A DNA stretch of 64,000 bases from JAIOSF01 sp963677755 (GTDB lineage: Bacteria; Campylobacterota; Campylobacteria; Campylobacterales; Arcobacteraceae), in assembly GCA_963677755.1 (NCBI GenBank), contig OY782506.1:1240001-1304000 (forward strand), written 5' to 3'. Made by a program: the position numbers and the translations under genes. Under the pieces are notes generated by a model. That model made no database searches and had not been told where the DNA came from. It saw only the letters and a list, made by a program, of their open reading frames with translations. This document shows positions 27,852 to 35,825 of the stretch, in pieces (the stretch's first letter is position 1; the number at the start of each line of letters is the position of its first letter).

Positions 27852-28283
27852 ATGGAAAAACAAAGATATATAAGTAGATTAGTTAATATTATAACTAGAA
27901 TATTTCATTCTCTAGATACTATAAATCCGACAAATATTAAGGTTAGATATATAGGACATAAGCATTTTGATACAGATGAACTTATTGATCAATATTGTTT
28001 TGAATTTGAGAAAATGAACTCTCAATCTTTATGGTTTGAACTTCTTATACCCACAAATAATCCTTATCCCCATAAAATAGATTTAGATACTTTTTCTAAA
28101 CAAGTTATTTATAAATACAATATTGAAAATATTGCACATTATATCTCAATATTTGGTTCAACTAATAGTGACCAGTCATGTCATTTTGAAAAAGATTATA
28201 TATTTGAAATCTCTTGCACTTCCCAAGATAATATGCTCAGTATTGTTTATATTAATATAGACCCTGATAATTTTTTTGAATAA
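27852..28283 (+). CDS. hypothetical protein
   Basis: A 143-residue soluble protein with mixed alpha/beta character and no motif I recognise. It starts just after the antiporter stop and is probably cotranscribed with it. A GTG three codons upstream (27843) would overlap the antiporter and is an alternative start. It converges with the exonuclease gene, leaving only 2 nt between the stops. Confidence 0.65.
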   Translation: MEKQRYISRLVNIITRIFHSLDTINPTNIKVRYIGHKHFDTDELIDQYCFEFEKMNSQSLWFELLIPTNNPYPHKIDLDTFSKQVIYKYNIENIAHYISIFGSTNSDQSCHFEKDYIFEISCTSQDNMLSIVYINIDPDNFFE

Positions 28284-28285
28284 TA

Positions 28286-29038
28286 TTATTTTTTTTCAGA
28301 TTTACTAAAATCTATTAATTCTTCACTATACACTATATCTTTTGGCAAAAGATTTAAACACTCTTCTAAAACCATAGTTGTACAATAAGCATCACTATAA
28401 GCTCTATGATGATTTTCATCATCAATATTCAGATGTTCTTTTAAGTATTTCAAACCATATCTCTCACACTCAATGAGTTTTTCAGATAAATCAATAGTAC
28501 AAAGCTTTCTATTACAAAGTTCACCTAAATCATATTTTTTCATACTATCGCTGATAAATTTATAATCAAAAGATATAGCATGAGCTACAAATATATCATC
28601 TTCCAAAAATATTTTGAACTCTTCAAGTACTGTTTTTATAGTTGGTGCATCAAATGTCATTTCTGGAATAATTCCCGTTAATTCTTGTACTTTTCTTGGT
28701 ATTTCTCTAGTATTAACAAGTGATTCATACTTTTCTATAATTTGATTATTTTTGTATTTTATAGCACCGATTTCTATTATTTGTCCATCTTTTGCATTGC
28801 CTGCTGATGTTTCTATATCAACTATACAAAATGTTTGATCTTCTATTTTAGTTGTTGTTGTTTTTAAAGTTACATATTCTTCTGTAAAATTAAGAGGAAA
28901 ACCATTTAAAAATAGTAGTTCCTTTTCCAACTCTACACTTTGAAAAACAGTATCACCCTTTTCTAATATGAAATTAAATTCATCAATACTTAAAGGTGCT
29001 TTTTTAAGTTTTCTTAGAAGTTTATTGAAATAATTCAT
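28286..29038 (-). CDS. DnaQ-like 3'-5' exonuclease (DEDDh)
   Basis: A 250-residue protein with an N-terminal extension of about 65 residues followed by a DEDDh exonuclease domain: FCIVDIETS (metal-binding DxE), FVAHAISFDYKF (Exo II) and HHRAYSDA (Exo III with the catalytic His). This is the proofreading-subunit fold of DNA polymerase III epsilon, but such stand-alone proteins may act in repair or RNA turnover instead. Its ATG overlaps the end of trpF by 17 nt, so it is the third gene of rpe > trpF > exonuclease. Confidence 0.88.
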   Translation of the reverse strand: MNYFNKLLRKLKKAPLSIDEFNFILEKGDTVFQSVELEKELLFLNGFPLNFTEEYVTLKTTTTKIEDQTFCIVDIETSAGNAKDGQIIEIGAIKYKNNQIIEKYESLVNTREIPRKVQELTGIIPEMTFDAPTIKTVLEEFKIFLEDDIFVAHAISFDYKFISDSMKKYDLGELCNRKLCTIDLSEKLIECERYGLKYLKEHLNIDDENHHRAYSDAYCTTMVLEECLNLLPKDIVYSEELIDFSKSEKK

Positions 29039-29621
29039 TGGCTTTATTTATGAAGTTTATGATTTTTTGTTTATCTTTTTTCCCTTTAGATAATTCAACA
29101 CCACTACTTACATCAACGCCATAAAAATTATAATCCTTTAGCTCTTCAAGATTATCATTTGTTAAGCCACCTGCTATGATGAGTTTGGAACAATCTACTT
29201 CATCAAACCAATCTAAAGCAAGTCTTTTACCCTCACCTCCATAGCTCTCTACAAAAGCATCTACTAAATAATATTTATTTTTATCAAGATTGAGTATATC
29301 TTGTTTCTCTTTGGCTCTTATAACTTCTAGATACTTGGATTGCAAATGTTTTTTAAATCTTTCATCAATATCAAAATGTGTTTGTACAATATTAAGTTGT
29401 GTTTGTCTTACTATAAAATCTATTTTTGCTGGTATTTCATTGACAAATAATCCTACACTTTGAACAAAAGGTGGTAATTGTGAAATGATATCTTTTGCTA
29501 TTTCTGGTTTTATATATCTAGGGGACTTTTCATAAAATACAAATCCCAATGCATCAGCACCTGCTTCAACAGCATTGAGTGCATCTTCTAGATTTGTAAT
29601 ACCACAAATTTTAATTCTCAT
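29022..29621 (-). CDS. trpF: phosphoribosylanthranilate isomerase
   Basis: TrpF converts phosphoribosylanthranilate to CdRP in tryptophan synthesis. The 199-residue TIM barrel has the family start MRIKICGITNLEDA (Cys general base), GLFVNE, the LIIAGGLTNDN phosphate-binding loop and GVDVSSGVE near the end. It is separated from the rest of the trp genes here; trpC lies at 60537 without trp neighbours. The gene sits 7 nt after rpe. Confidence 0.97.
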   Translation of the reverse strand: MRIKICGITNLEDALNAVEAGADALGFVFYEKSPRYIKPEIAKDIISQLPPFVQSVGLFVNEIPAKIDFIVRQTQLNIVQTHFDIDERFKKHLQSKYLEVIRAKEKQDILNLDKNKYYLVDAFVESYGGEGKRLALDWFDEVDCSKLIIAGGLTNDNLEELKDYNFYGVDVSSGVELSKGKKDKQKIINFINKANELFQ

Positions 29622-29628
29622 AAAAACC

Positions 29629-30270
29629 CTATATTTGTAAACTTTTTATAGCAGTACTATAATCAGATGCACCATACACATAACTTCCTGCAACTACTAT
29701 ATCTACCCCTGCATCTTTTAGCTCTTGAATATTTTTGTTATTGACCCCACCATCAACTTCTATTAAACAGTTTGGATTTCTTTTATTTATAAGCTCTTTT
29801 AATTTTGTAGCTTTTTCTATAACAGATGGTATAAACTTTTGACCGCCAAAGCCTGGGTTTACTGACATAAGAAGTACCATATCTAAATCTTCTAGTAAAT
29901 ACTCTATAGCTTCAGGAGGAGTATGTGGGTTTAAAGTAATAGCTGGTTTTATCCCTAAACCTCTTATTTTTTGAATCAATCTATGTGGATGCTTTTCCTC
30001 TTCAATATGAAACGAGATATATTCAGGCTTTAATGGCGCAAATAAGTCCACAAAAAAACTATTCTTTTCAACCATAAGATGAATATCAAGTGGTTTTGTT
30101 GCTGCTTTTGCCACAGCACTTACCACAACTGGTCCAATTGTAAGATTTGGCACAAAGTGTCCATCCATCACATCCACATGTACTAAATCACATCCACCAT
30201 CACAAATAGCTTCTACATCTTCTTTTAACTTTCCAAAATCTGCACTTAATATACTTGGTGCTACTAACAT
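29629..30270 (-). CDS. rpe: ribulose-phosphate 3-epimerase
   Basis: Interconverts ribulose-5-phosphate and xylulose-5-phosphate in the pentose phosphate pathway. The 213-residue TIM barrel shows the family start VAPSILSADFGKL, metal-binding VHVDVMDGHFVPN, DIHLMVE, the VLLMSVNPGFGGQ loop and EVDGGVN. Length is normal. It heads the three-gene minus-strand operon with trpF and the exonuclease, with AAGG before the ATG and a TATAAT box upstream. Confidence 0.98.
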   Translation of the reverse strand: MLVAPSILSADFGKLKEDVEAICDGGCDLVHVDVMDGHFVPNLTIGPVVVSAVAKAATKPLDIHLMVEKNSFFVDLFAPLKPEYISFHIEEEKHPHRLIQKIRGLGIKPAITLNPHTPPEAIEYLLEDLDMVLLMSVNPGFGGQKFIPSVIEKATKLKELINKRNPNCLIEVDGGVNNKNIQELKDAGVDIVVAGSYVYGASDYSTAIKSLQI

Positions 30271-30296
30271 ATAAAAACCTTTTTTACTTTTTTTGG

Positions 30297-30302
30297 ATTA
30301 TA
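30297..30302 (-). promoter_or_regulatory. -10 box (TATAAT) of rpe
   Basis: On the minus strand TTTAGATATAATCC lies 26 nt before the rpe ATG. Confidence 0.55.
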
Positions 30303-30609
30303 TCTAAATAACAATTATTTTATCATTTCACTATATGTTGTTTTATTACAGTTATTCCTCTGGAAACTATACATCCTTATGTTTACACTCTCTTTGAGGA
30401 AATTGTATTATAAAATAGAAGTAAACTTAAAAAATATTTGATTTGAAAAAGTACTTATTTAAAGACTTCATAAAGAATAAATAACATAACATTTTTTATG
30501 TATATTTATTTTCTTTTTCTAAAAAGTATATGAAAAATTTAATTTTTACCTTGGGTGCCTTTAGGTAAAATTTCTTATCTAATATAAATATACAAAAGGA
30601 AATAACATA
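30303..30609. other. divergent intergenic region between rpe and the LOG-family gene
   Basis: About 340 bp in all separate rpe from the LOG gene, with no convincing ORF. At the right end TTTTACCT (30544-30551) and AGGTAAAA (30563-30570) form an 8-bp inverted repeat overlapping the probable -10 box. TTCCTC and GAGGAA further left could form a long-loop hairpin, but this is weak. I see no tRNA or known riboswitch. Confidence 0.5.
30566..30571 (+). promoter_or_regulatory. putative -10 box (TAAAAT) of the LOG-family gene
   Basis: TTAGGTAAAATT lies about 40 nt before the ATG at 30610, inside the right arm of an 8-bp inverted repeat. AAAGGA precedes the ATG. Confidence 0.4.
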
Positions 30610-31170
30610 ATGAAGATAGCAGTTTTTTGTGGTTCAAGTAGTGGAAATGATATTCAATATACAAATGCTACAAAACAGTTAGGGAAGTTTTTTGTACAAA
30701 ATAACATAGATGTAGTTTATGGTGGTGGAAATGTAGGACTTATGGGAGTTATCGCTGATTCTGTTATGGAAAATGGTGGAAAAGTGTATGGAGTGATTCC
30801 TGAACAACTGCAAGAAAAAGAGTTAGCACATACAGGTATAACAAAGCTACAAGTGGTTGCAAATATGCATGAAAGAAAAGCTGCTATGGCTGAACTAGCC
30901 GATGCTTTTGTAGTACTTCCTGGAGGTGCTGGAACTTTAGAAGAGATTTTTGAGGTTTGGACTTGGGCACAACTTGGATTTCATCACAAACCTTGTGCTT
31001 TTTTAAATATAAATGGATTTTATGATAAACTATTTGAATTAATTGATAGTATGTGTGATGCAAAATTTTTAAAAAAAGAGTATTCAGATATGTTAATTAA
31101 AACAGACAAGCAAGAGGAACTACTAAAAGCAATACAAGAGTATATTCCACCTAAAAATAAATGGCAATAA
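30610..31170 (+). CDS. LOG family protein (TIGR00730-type nucleotide phosphoribohydrolase)
   Basis: A 186-residue Rossmann-fold protein with the LOG family signatures MHERK (86-90) and PGGAGTLEE (104-112), plus the N-terminal VFCGSSSG and GGGNVGLMG loops. Members release the base from AMP or cytokinin riboside 5'-monophosphates; in bacteria the physiological role is often nucleotide salvage. The length is typical of the short bacterial form. It is followed after 42 nt by an EF-hand-like gene, possibly in the same transcript. Confidence 0.92.
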   Translation: MKIAVFCGSSSGNDIQYTNATKQLGKFFVQNNIDVVYGGGNVGLMGVIADSVMENGGKVYGVIPEQLQEKELAHTGITKLQVVANMHERKAAMAELADAFVVLPGGAGTLEEIFEVWTWAQLGFHHKPCAFLNINGFYDKLFELIDSMCDAKFLKKEYSDMLIKTDKQEELLKAIQEYIPPKNKWQ

Positions 31171-31212
31171 ATACTCTCAACTAATAAATAACTATAAAAG
31201 TGAGGATAGAAG

Positions 31213-32241
31213 ATGAAAATTGAAAATTCAAATATACTTATGGAATCAAACCTTGAAACTCAATATGAGCATTCATCTTCTGTAGTAAAATATGATATTG
31301 AATATGACTTTCTTGCACAAGTAGAGGAGAATAGACAAAAAGCACATACTGCTACACAAGTATTATTAAACACTGACTTCAGGTCTAAAAAAACATCATC
31401 ACAAAAAGCAATATACAGTTATGAAAAACAGATGTGTTCAAAAGAACAACTCAACAAACAAGTTATAGAAAATATTATGGGTATATTCTTTGGAAGTGAC
31501 GATGATATTTTTAACTATCCTCAAGAGATAAGTGATGAAAAAGCTTTAAAAAATAGTGCAATTTTGATTGAAACAAAAGAGGAATACTACCAAAAACAAA
31601 CTATAGATTTTCATACTTATTTAGAGATACAAACACCAAATGAAAACTATACTATGGATTTAGATATCTCTTTTTCAAAAGAACTCTATGAAGCACATAG
31701 TATGGAACTAAAACTAGGAAATCAAAACTTACAAGACCCCTTGGTTATAAACTATGGAGATGATAGTAATCCATTTGATAATATCTCAAAACTACACTTT
31801 GAATTTGACCTTAATAATGATGGAGAAAATGAACTTATTCCTCTTCTAAAGAAAGGTGCAGGATTCTTAAGTTTTGATAAAAATGGAAATGGAAAAATAG
31901 ATAATGGAAGTGAACTTTTCGGTCCACAAACTGATGATGGATTTGGTGAACTATCACAATATGATGACGATCATAACAACTGGATAGATGAAAATGATTC
32001 AGTATTTAATAAACTAAAAGTCTGGCAAATAGATGAAGAAGGACAAAACAAACTTGTCTCTCTTGTAGATTTAAATGTTGGTGCAATATATTTAGGTGAG
32101 ATACAAAGTGGTTTTTCCTATCAAAATACAATCAATAAGGTAGATGCTGTACAAAGAAGTAATAGTATCTATGTAAAAAATGATGGTTCAGGTGTACATA
32201 TTATAAATGCTTTAGATATTGCATTAGAAAAAGTAGTTTAG
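31213..32241 (+). CDS. EF-hand-like calcium-binding repeat protein, unknown function
   Basis: A 342-residue protein without a signal peptide. The first 190 residues are low in motifs. The last 150 carry Asp-rich loops resembling calcium-binding motifs (DLNNDGENE, DKNGNGKIDNGSELFG, DDDHNNWIDENDSVF), followed by a KVWQIDEEG segment. The same organisation occurs in many proteobacterial proteins annotated only as calcium-binding or haemolysin-related. It may bind Ca2+; whether it is secreted is unknown. GAGG lies upstream of the ATG. Confidence 0.7.
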   Translation: MKIENSNILMESNLETQYEHSSSVVKYDIEYDFLAQVEENRQKAHTATQVLLNTDFRSKKTSSQKAIYSYEKQMCSKEQLNKQVIENIMGIFFGSDDDIFNYPQEISDEKALKNSAILIETKEEYYQKQTIDFHTYLEIQTPNENYTMDLDISFSKELYEAHSMELKLGNQNLQDPLVINYGDDSNPFDNISKLHFEFDLNNDGENELIPLLKKGAGFLSFDKNGNGKIDNGSELFGPQTDDGFGELSQYDDDHNNWIDENDSVFNKLKVWQIDEEGQNKLVSLVDLNVGAIYLGEIQSGFSYQNTINKVDAVQRSNSIYVKNDGSGVHIINALDIALEKVV

Positions 32242-32307
32242 CCTTTATACTATAAAAAGAGAGAGCATACAACAAAAGAATATATTAGAGTGACATTAGG
32301 GGTTAAT

Positions 32308-32949
32308 ATGAAATATCATTTTATTTATGTAACAGATAAAAAGACTTTAGATAAAGTTCATCGTTTTCGATACAAAGTTATGCATAAAGAGTTAGGCTGG
32401 ATTAAATCTAATATCAATGGAAAAGAAAAAGATGCTTATGATGACTACTGTGATCAATTTGCCATTTTGAATTACGAAAATGAAATTTGTGCTACAGTAC
32501 GACTAATCCACCACTCACCAATCGGATATCCTACGGAAAAGTTTTTGGATTTAACACAGTCAAAATATCAATTTGATAGAGATAAACTTGCGGAAATGTC
32601 TAGAATTTTTATCGACCCAAAACATCGAAACATGAGAGAAACAAAAATATTTCTAAATGCTTTAGCAAAAAGTCTTGTGTATGAAAAGATGAAAGAAAAT
32701 GGTATTGAGTATTGTTATGGAATGATGGAGCAAAAATTTATCAAACTTGTCAATATGTTTAAAATTCCATATCAACCTATTGGTGAACTGCAACAAGAGT
32801 ATGATAAATTTAAGTATCCGAGCATAATGCTTGTCAAAGAACTTGAAAAACTGAATCCACAACTTGAAAGATATTGGCTAAAACATAAAAAAATCTCTAT
32901 TTTAGATTTAGAAAGAGAGATTAATCCTGAGCATGTTATTAAATTGTAG
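32308..32949 (+). CDS. LuxI-fold / GNAT-type N-acyl synthase-like protein
   Basis: A 213-residue protein from the ATG at 32308, chosen for AGGGG about 7 nt upstream; a GTG at 32290 is less likely. It matches the conserved pattern of acyl-homoserine-lactone synthases: Arg21, Trp31, Asp42, Asp45, Arg65, then Glu96-X-Ser98-Arg99 (EMSR). The spacings of 10, 11, 3 and 20 residues equal those of LuxI/EsaI proteins; the invariant Phe position holds Met25. The same fold is used by FeeM-type N-acyl amino acid synthases and exosortase-associated acyltransferases, so the product is open. No LuxR-type regulator is adjacent. Confidence 0.75.
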   Translation: MKYHFIYVTDKKTLDKVHRFRYKVMHKELGWIKSNINGKEKDAYDDYCDQFAILNYENEICATVRLIHHSPIGYPTEKFLDLTQSKYQFDRDKLAEMSRIFIDPKHRNMRETKIFLNALAKSLVYEKMKENGIEYCYGMMEQKFIKLVNMFKIPYQPIGELQQEYDKFKYPSIMLVKELEKLNPQLERYWLKHKKISILDLEREINPEHVIKL

Positions 32950-33033
32950 TATTTATCAGGTTTATTTGAAGCTAAAATTAATTGTTTTCCATAAATAAAT
33001 AATTATTCAAGTAATAAAACAGTTTTTCTATGG

Positions 33034-33039
33034 TAAAAT
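33034..33039 (+). promoter_or_regulatory. putative -10 box (TAAAAT) of the TonB receptor operon
   Basis: CTATGGTAAAATAATT lies about 39 nt before the ATG at 33078, after a T-rich stretch. Confidence 0.45.
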
Positions 33040-33077
33040 AATTCCTTAAAGGTTAAATATAATTGCAGGAGAGTGGT

Positions 33078-35192
33078 ATGCATCATAATTTACTCAAGAA
33101 TATTTTAATTACTGCTTCACTTTCATTTATTGGCTTTACAAACTTACATGCTCAAAATAGTAATATTTTAAATTCTATTTCTAACGATTTAAATCGATTT
33201 AACACTGTTGCTACTATTACAAAACAAAATGAACATTATCAACCTTATATCATAACTGTATTCAAAGGTAAAGAGATGGAGAGTTTAGGTGTATCTAATC
33301 TAAAAGAAGCACTTCTTCTTGCTCCTGGGGTAGATATGACTACTGATAATATAAATAATAAAACTCCTATTTTTCGTGGTTCAAACTCTCTTGGGTATGG
33401 TCAAACAAAACTTTTTATTGATGATGTATTAGTAAATAACCTCTTTTTTGATTCATACTCAGAATACCTCGAAATGCCAATAGAGATGATAAAAAGAATA
33501 GAAATTGTTAGAGGCCCAGGAAGCAAAACTAACGGTGTTAATGCCTATGCTGGCTCAGTAAACATCATAACTTATGCTGAAGATTTTACAGATTTTGAAT
33601 CCAATGATAAACTTGTCTTTAAATATGGTTCAGACGATTATAGAATGGGTGGTTTTATAAAAAAATTCAAAACAAAAAACCTTGATGCTACAATAGACTT
33701 TTACTACCAACAAGATGACAAAAAACTCTACGCTGGTCCAGATGGTTATTCAACAGGGTCTATGAGTATTGCTGGTTTATATAACAATAGAGGTTTATCT
33801 CAAACAGGTGATGCTCCAGTTTGGAACAAAGATTATTCACTAGGTCTTAATCTTAAATACAAAGACTTTACAGTAAAAGGACGTTACCTTGATCATACAC
33901 AAGGAAGTGCATATGGTATCAACCGCTCATTACCTCAAGATGATGATAGAGTAAAAATACCAAACTATTACCTTGAATTAGGATATGGAAAAAATATTGA
34001 TGATTTTTATATTGATATAAAAGCTGGGGTCAAATATGATGCATTTGATTCTCAAGCTAAATTAGCTCCTAATGGTTTACAATTTATGGATGCTTACCAA
34101 TATAGCATTGACGGTACAATTAATACTGTTAATTTTCCAGATGGTATATATGGAGAACATTTAGCTAAACAGCGAACAATGTACCAATCTTCTTATTTAA
34201 CATATAGTGGATTTGACCAACATATAATAACTACTGGTTATCGAATACTCAAAGAAGAAACAATAGAGATGACTTCAAAGTTATCAAATTGGACCACAGG
34301 TGATGTGGCACTTGTTGATTATACAGATACTTTTCCATTTTTTGATAAAGATGCAAAGCGAAATGTGCAGATATTTTCTTTACAAGATCAATTCCAATAT
34401 AGTAATAATCTTAATTTCATATATGGTTTTAATTATGAACAAACATCCTATAAAGATGCTGGATTTGAACCTAGAGTTTCAATGGTATATCAACAAAACT
34501 TAAAAAATATATTTAAAGCAAGTTATTCTCGTGCACATAGAAATCCCTCATGGCAAGAGATGTTTACAAAAAACAATAATGCTAGACAAGGAAGCACAGA
34601 ACTAGAACCAGAAAAAGTAGATGCTTTTGAATTAGCTTATATTAAAAAGTTCACAAGTGACACATATTTACAAACAAATCTTTTCTATTTAATCAATCAA
34701 GATCAAATATATAATTCAACAGAAAATCCTGTCTATAGAAATGTTTTAGATACTGATATATATGGATTAGAACTTGAATATTCTGGGCATATTACTGCCG
34801 TTGATAAGTTGTATTTAAATTATTCATATGTAACAGGGTCTTCAAAGATAAAAGATACAGGTGTAAAAACTGACCTTACAAATGTCGCACATCATTTGGC
34901 TAAAGGGTATTATATTTATAATCTAAATAATGCTTTATCACTTAGTGGTATTGTGAAATATGTAAGTTCAAAAGATAGAATTCCAGATGATACTCGTAAT
35001 AAAGTGCCTGCATATACTACTTTAGATACCACACTCAACTATAAAAATCATAAACAAAACTATGATGTTACAATTGGTATAAAAAATATTTTTGATGCTA
35101 AAGTGGTCTATCCATCTACTATAAATACTTACACAGAAGATTATACCCAAGAAGGTAGAACATTTTTTGTAACTATAAGAAAGGAGTTTTAG
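33078..35192 (+). CDS. TonB-dependent outer membrane receptor
   Basis: A 704-residue protein with a signal peptide (about 1-26, ending NLHAQ), a plug domain (about 60-165; NLKEALLLAPGVDM, FRGSNSLGYGQ, IEIVRGPGS) and a C-terminal beta-barrel ending in an aromatic residue (IRKEF). It should import a ligand such as a siderophore, haem or vitamin, but the ligand is not deducible. AGGAGAG lies 5 nt before the chosen ATG; a TTG 15 nt upstream is less likely. The next gene starts right after its stop, and a YfiR-like protein and a histidine kinase follow, which suggests a sensing role as well as uptake. Confidence 0.93.
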   Translation: MHHNLLKNILITASLSFIGFTNLHAQNSNILNSISNDLNRFNTVATITKQNEHYQPYIITVFKGKEMESLGVSNLKEALLLAPGVDMTTDNINNKTPIFRGSNSLGYGQTKLFIDDVLVNNLFFDSYSEYLEMPIEMIKRIEIVRGPGSKTNGVNAYAGSVNIITYAEDFTDFESNDKLVFKYGSDDYRMGGFIKKFKTKNLDATIDFYYQQDDKKLYAGPDGYSTGSMSIAGLYNNRGLSQTGDAPVWNKDYSLGLNLKYKDFTVKGRYLDHTQGSAYGINRSLPQDDDRVKIPNYYLELGYGKNIDDFYIDIKAGVKYDAFDSQAKLAPNGLQFMDAYQYSIDGTINTVNFPDGIYGEHLAKQRTMYQSSYLTYSGFDQHIITTGYRILKEETIEMTSKLSNWTTGDVALVDYTDTFPFFDKDAKRNVQIFSLQDQFQYSNNLNFIYGFNYEQTSYKDAGFEPRVSMVYQQNLKNIFKASYSRAHRNPSWQEMFTKNNNARQGSTELEPEKVDAFELAYIKKFTSDTYLQTNLFYLINQDQIYNSTENPVYRNVLDTDIYGLELEYSGHITAVDKLYLNYSYVTGSSKIKDTGVKTDLTNVAHHLAKGYYIYNLNNALSLSGIVKYVSSKDRIPDDTRNKVPAYTTLDTTLNYKNHKQNYDVTIGIKNIFDAKVVYPSTINTYTEDYTQEGRTFFVTIRKEF

Positions 35193-35825
35193 ATGAAAAA
35201 AATACTTTTTCTTTATTTAACTCTTATTACTATAGCTTTTGGATATAACTATGATGATTTAGTACTTAAAGCACAAGCTTCTATTTTCCCTAAAATTATA
35301 CTTTTAGATAAAAAAATAGAAGATAAACTTATTGATGGCAAAATAATTTACACTATTATTTATAATAAAACTGATCATCACACTGCTTTATCTATTGAAA
35401 AATTTATAAATAAAAACTTTAAAGGACAGCTAGATAAATATGACTATAAAATAAACTTGGTAGACTTTGAAAGTTTTTCATATAAAACAAAAGCTTCTGC
35501 AATTTATGTACTAAACTTAGAAGAACATATTGAACAAATTGCCAATATTGCCAGAGAAAAAGGGATTATCTCTTTTTCATACGATATAAGTAATCTAAAA
35601 AAAGGTTTGATGTTTTCATTAGTGATTGAAAAATCAACAGTATTATATCTTGAAAAAGAAAATCTCTATAGTAAAAAAATAGATTTTGTAGATGCTTTAC
35701 TGCAAATGGTTCGATTTATTGATAAAGGTTATGCTAATCAGGAAGATATACTATATTATAATACTTTAGATTCAAAAAATTTATATGCTGGTTTAATTAC
35801 TAATGTACCTAGAGTTGAAGAATGA
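35193..35825 (+). CDS. YfiR-like periplasmic protein (DUF4154-like)
   Basis: A 210-residue protein with a signal peptide (about 1-17). The C-terminal part (GLMFSLVIEKSTVLYLEKENL, then a helix with FVDALLQMVRFID) resembles the end of YfiR/DUF4154 proteins, which in other bacteria sit in the periplasm and repress a membrane partner's output. The similarity is by eye and moderate; the family's Cys pairs are missing. It starts immediately after the receptor stop and overlaps the kinase start by 4 nt, so it probably links receptor and kinase. Confidence 0.6.
   Translation: MKKILFLYLTLITIAFGYNYDDLVLKAQASIFPKIILLDKKIEDKLIDGKIIYTIIYNKTDHHTALSIEKFINKNFKGQLDKYDYKINLVDFESFSYKTKASAIYVLNLEEHIEQIANIAREKGIISFSYDISNLKKGLMFSLVIEKSTVLYLEKENLYSKKIDFVDALLQMVRFIDKGYANQEDILYYNTLDSKNLYAGLITNVPRVEE

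Noticed and set aside
30303..30540. Small RNA or riboswitch between rpe and the LOG gene
   Set aside because: Only a weak long-loop hairpin is seen, without a terminator tail or a known riboswitch core.
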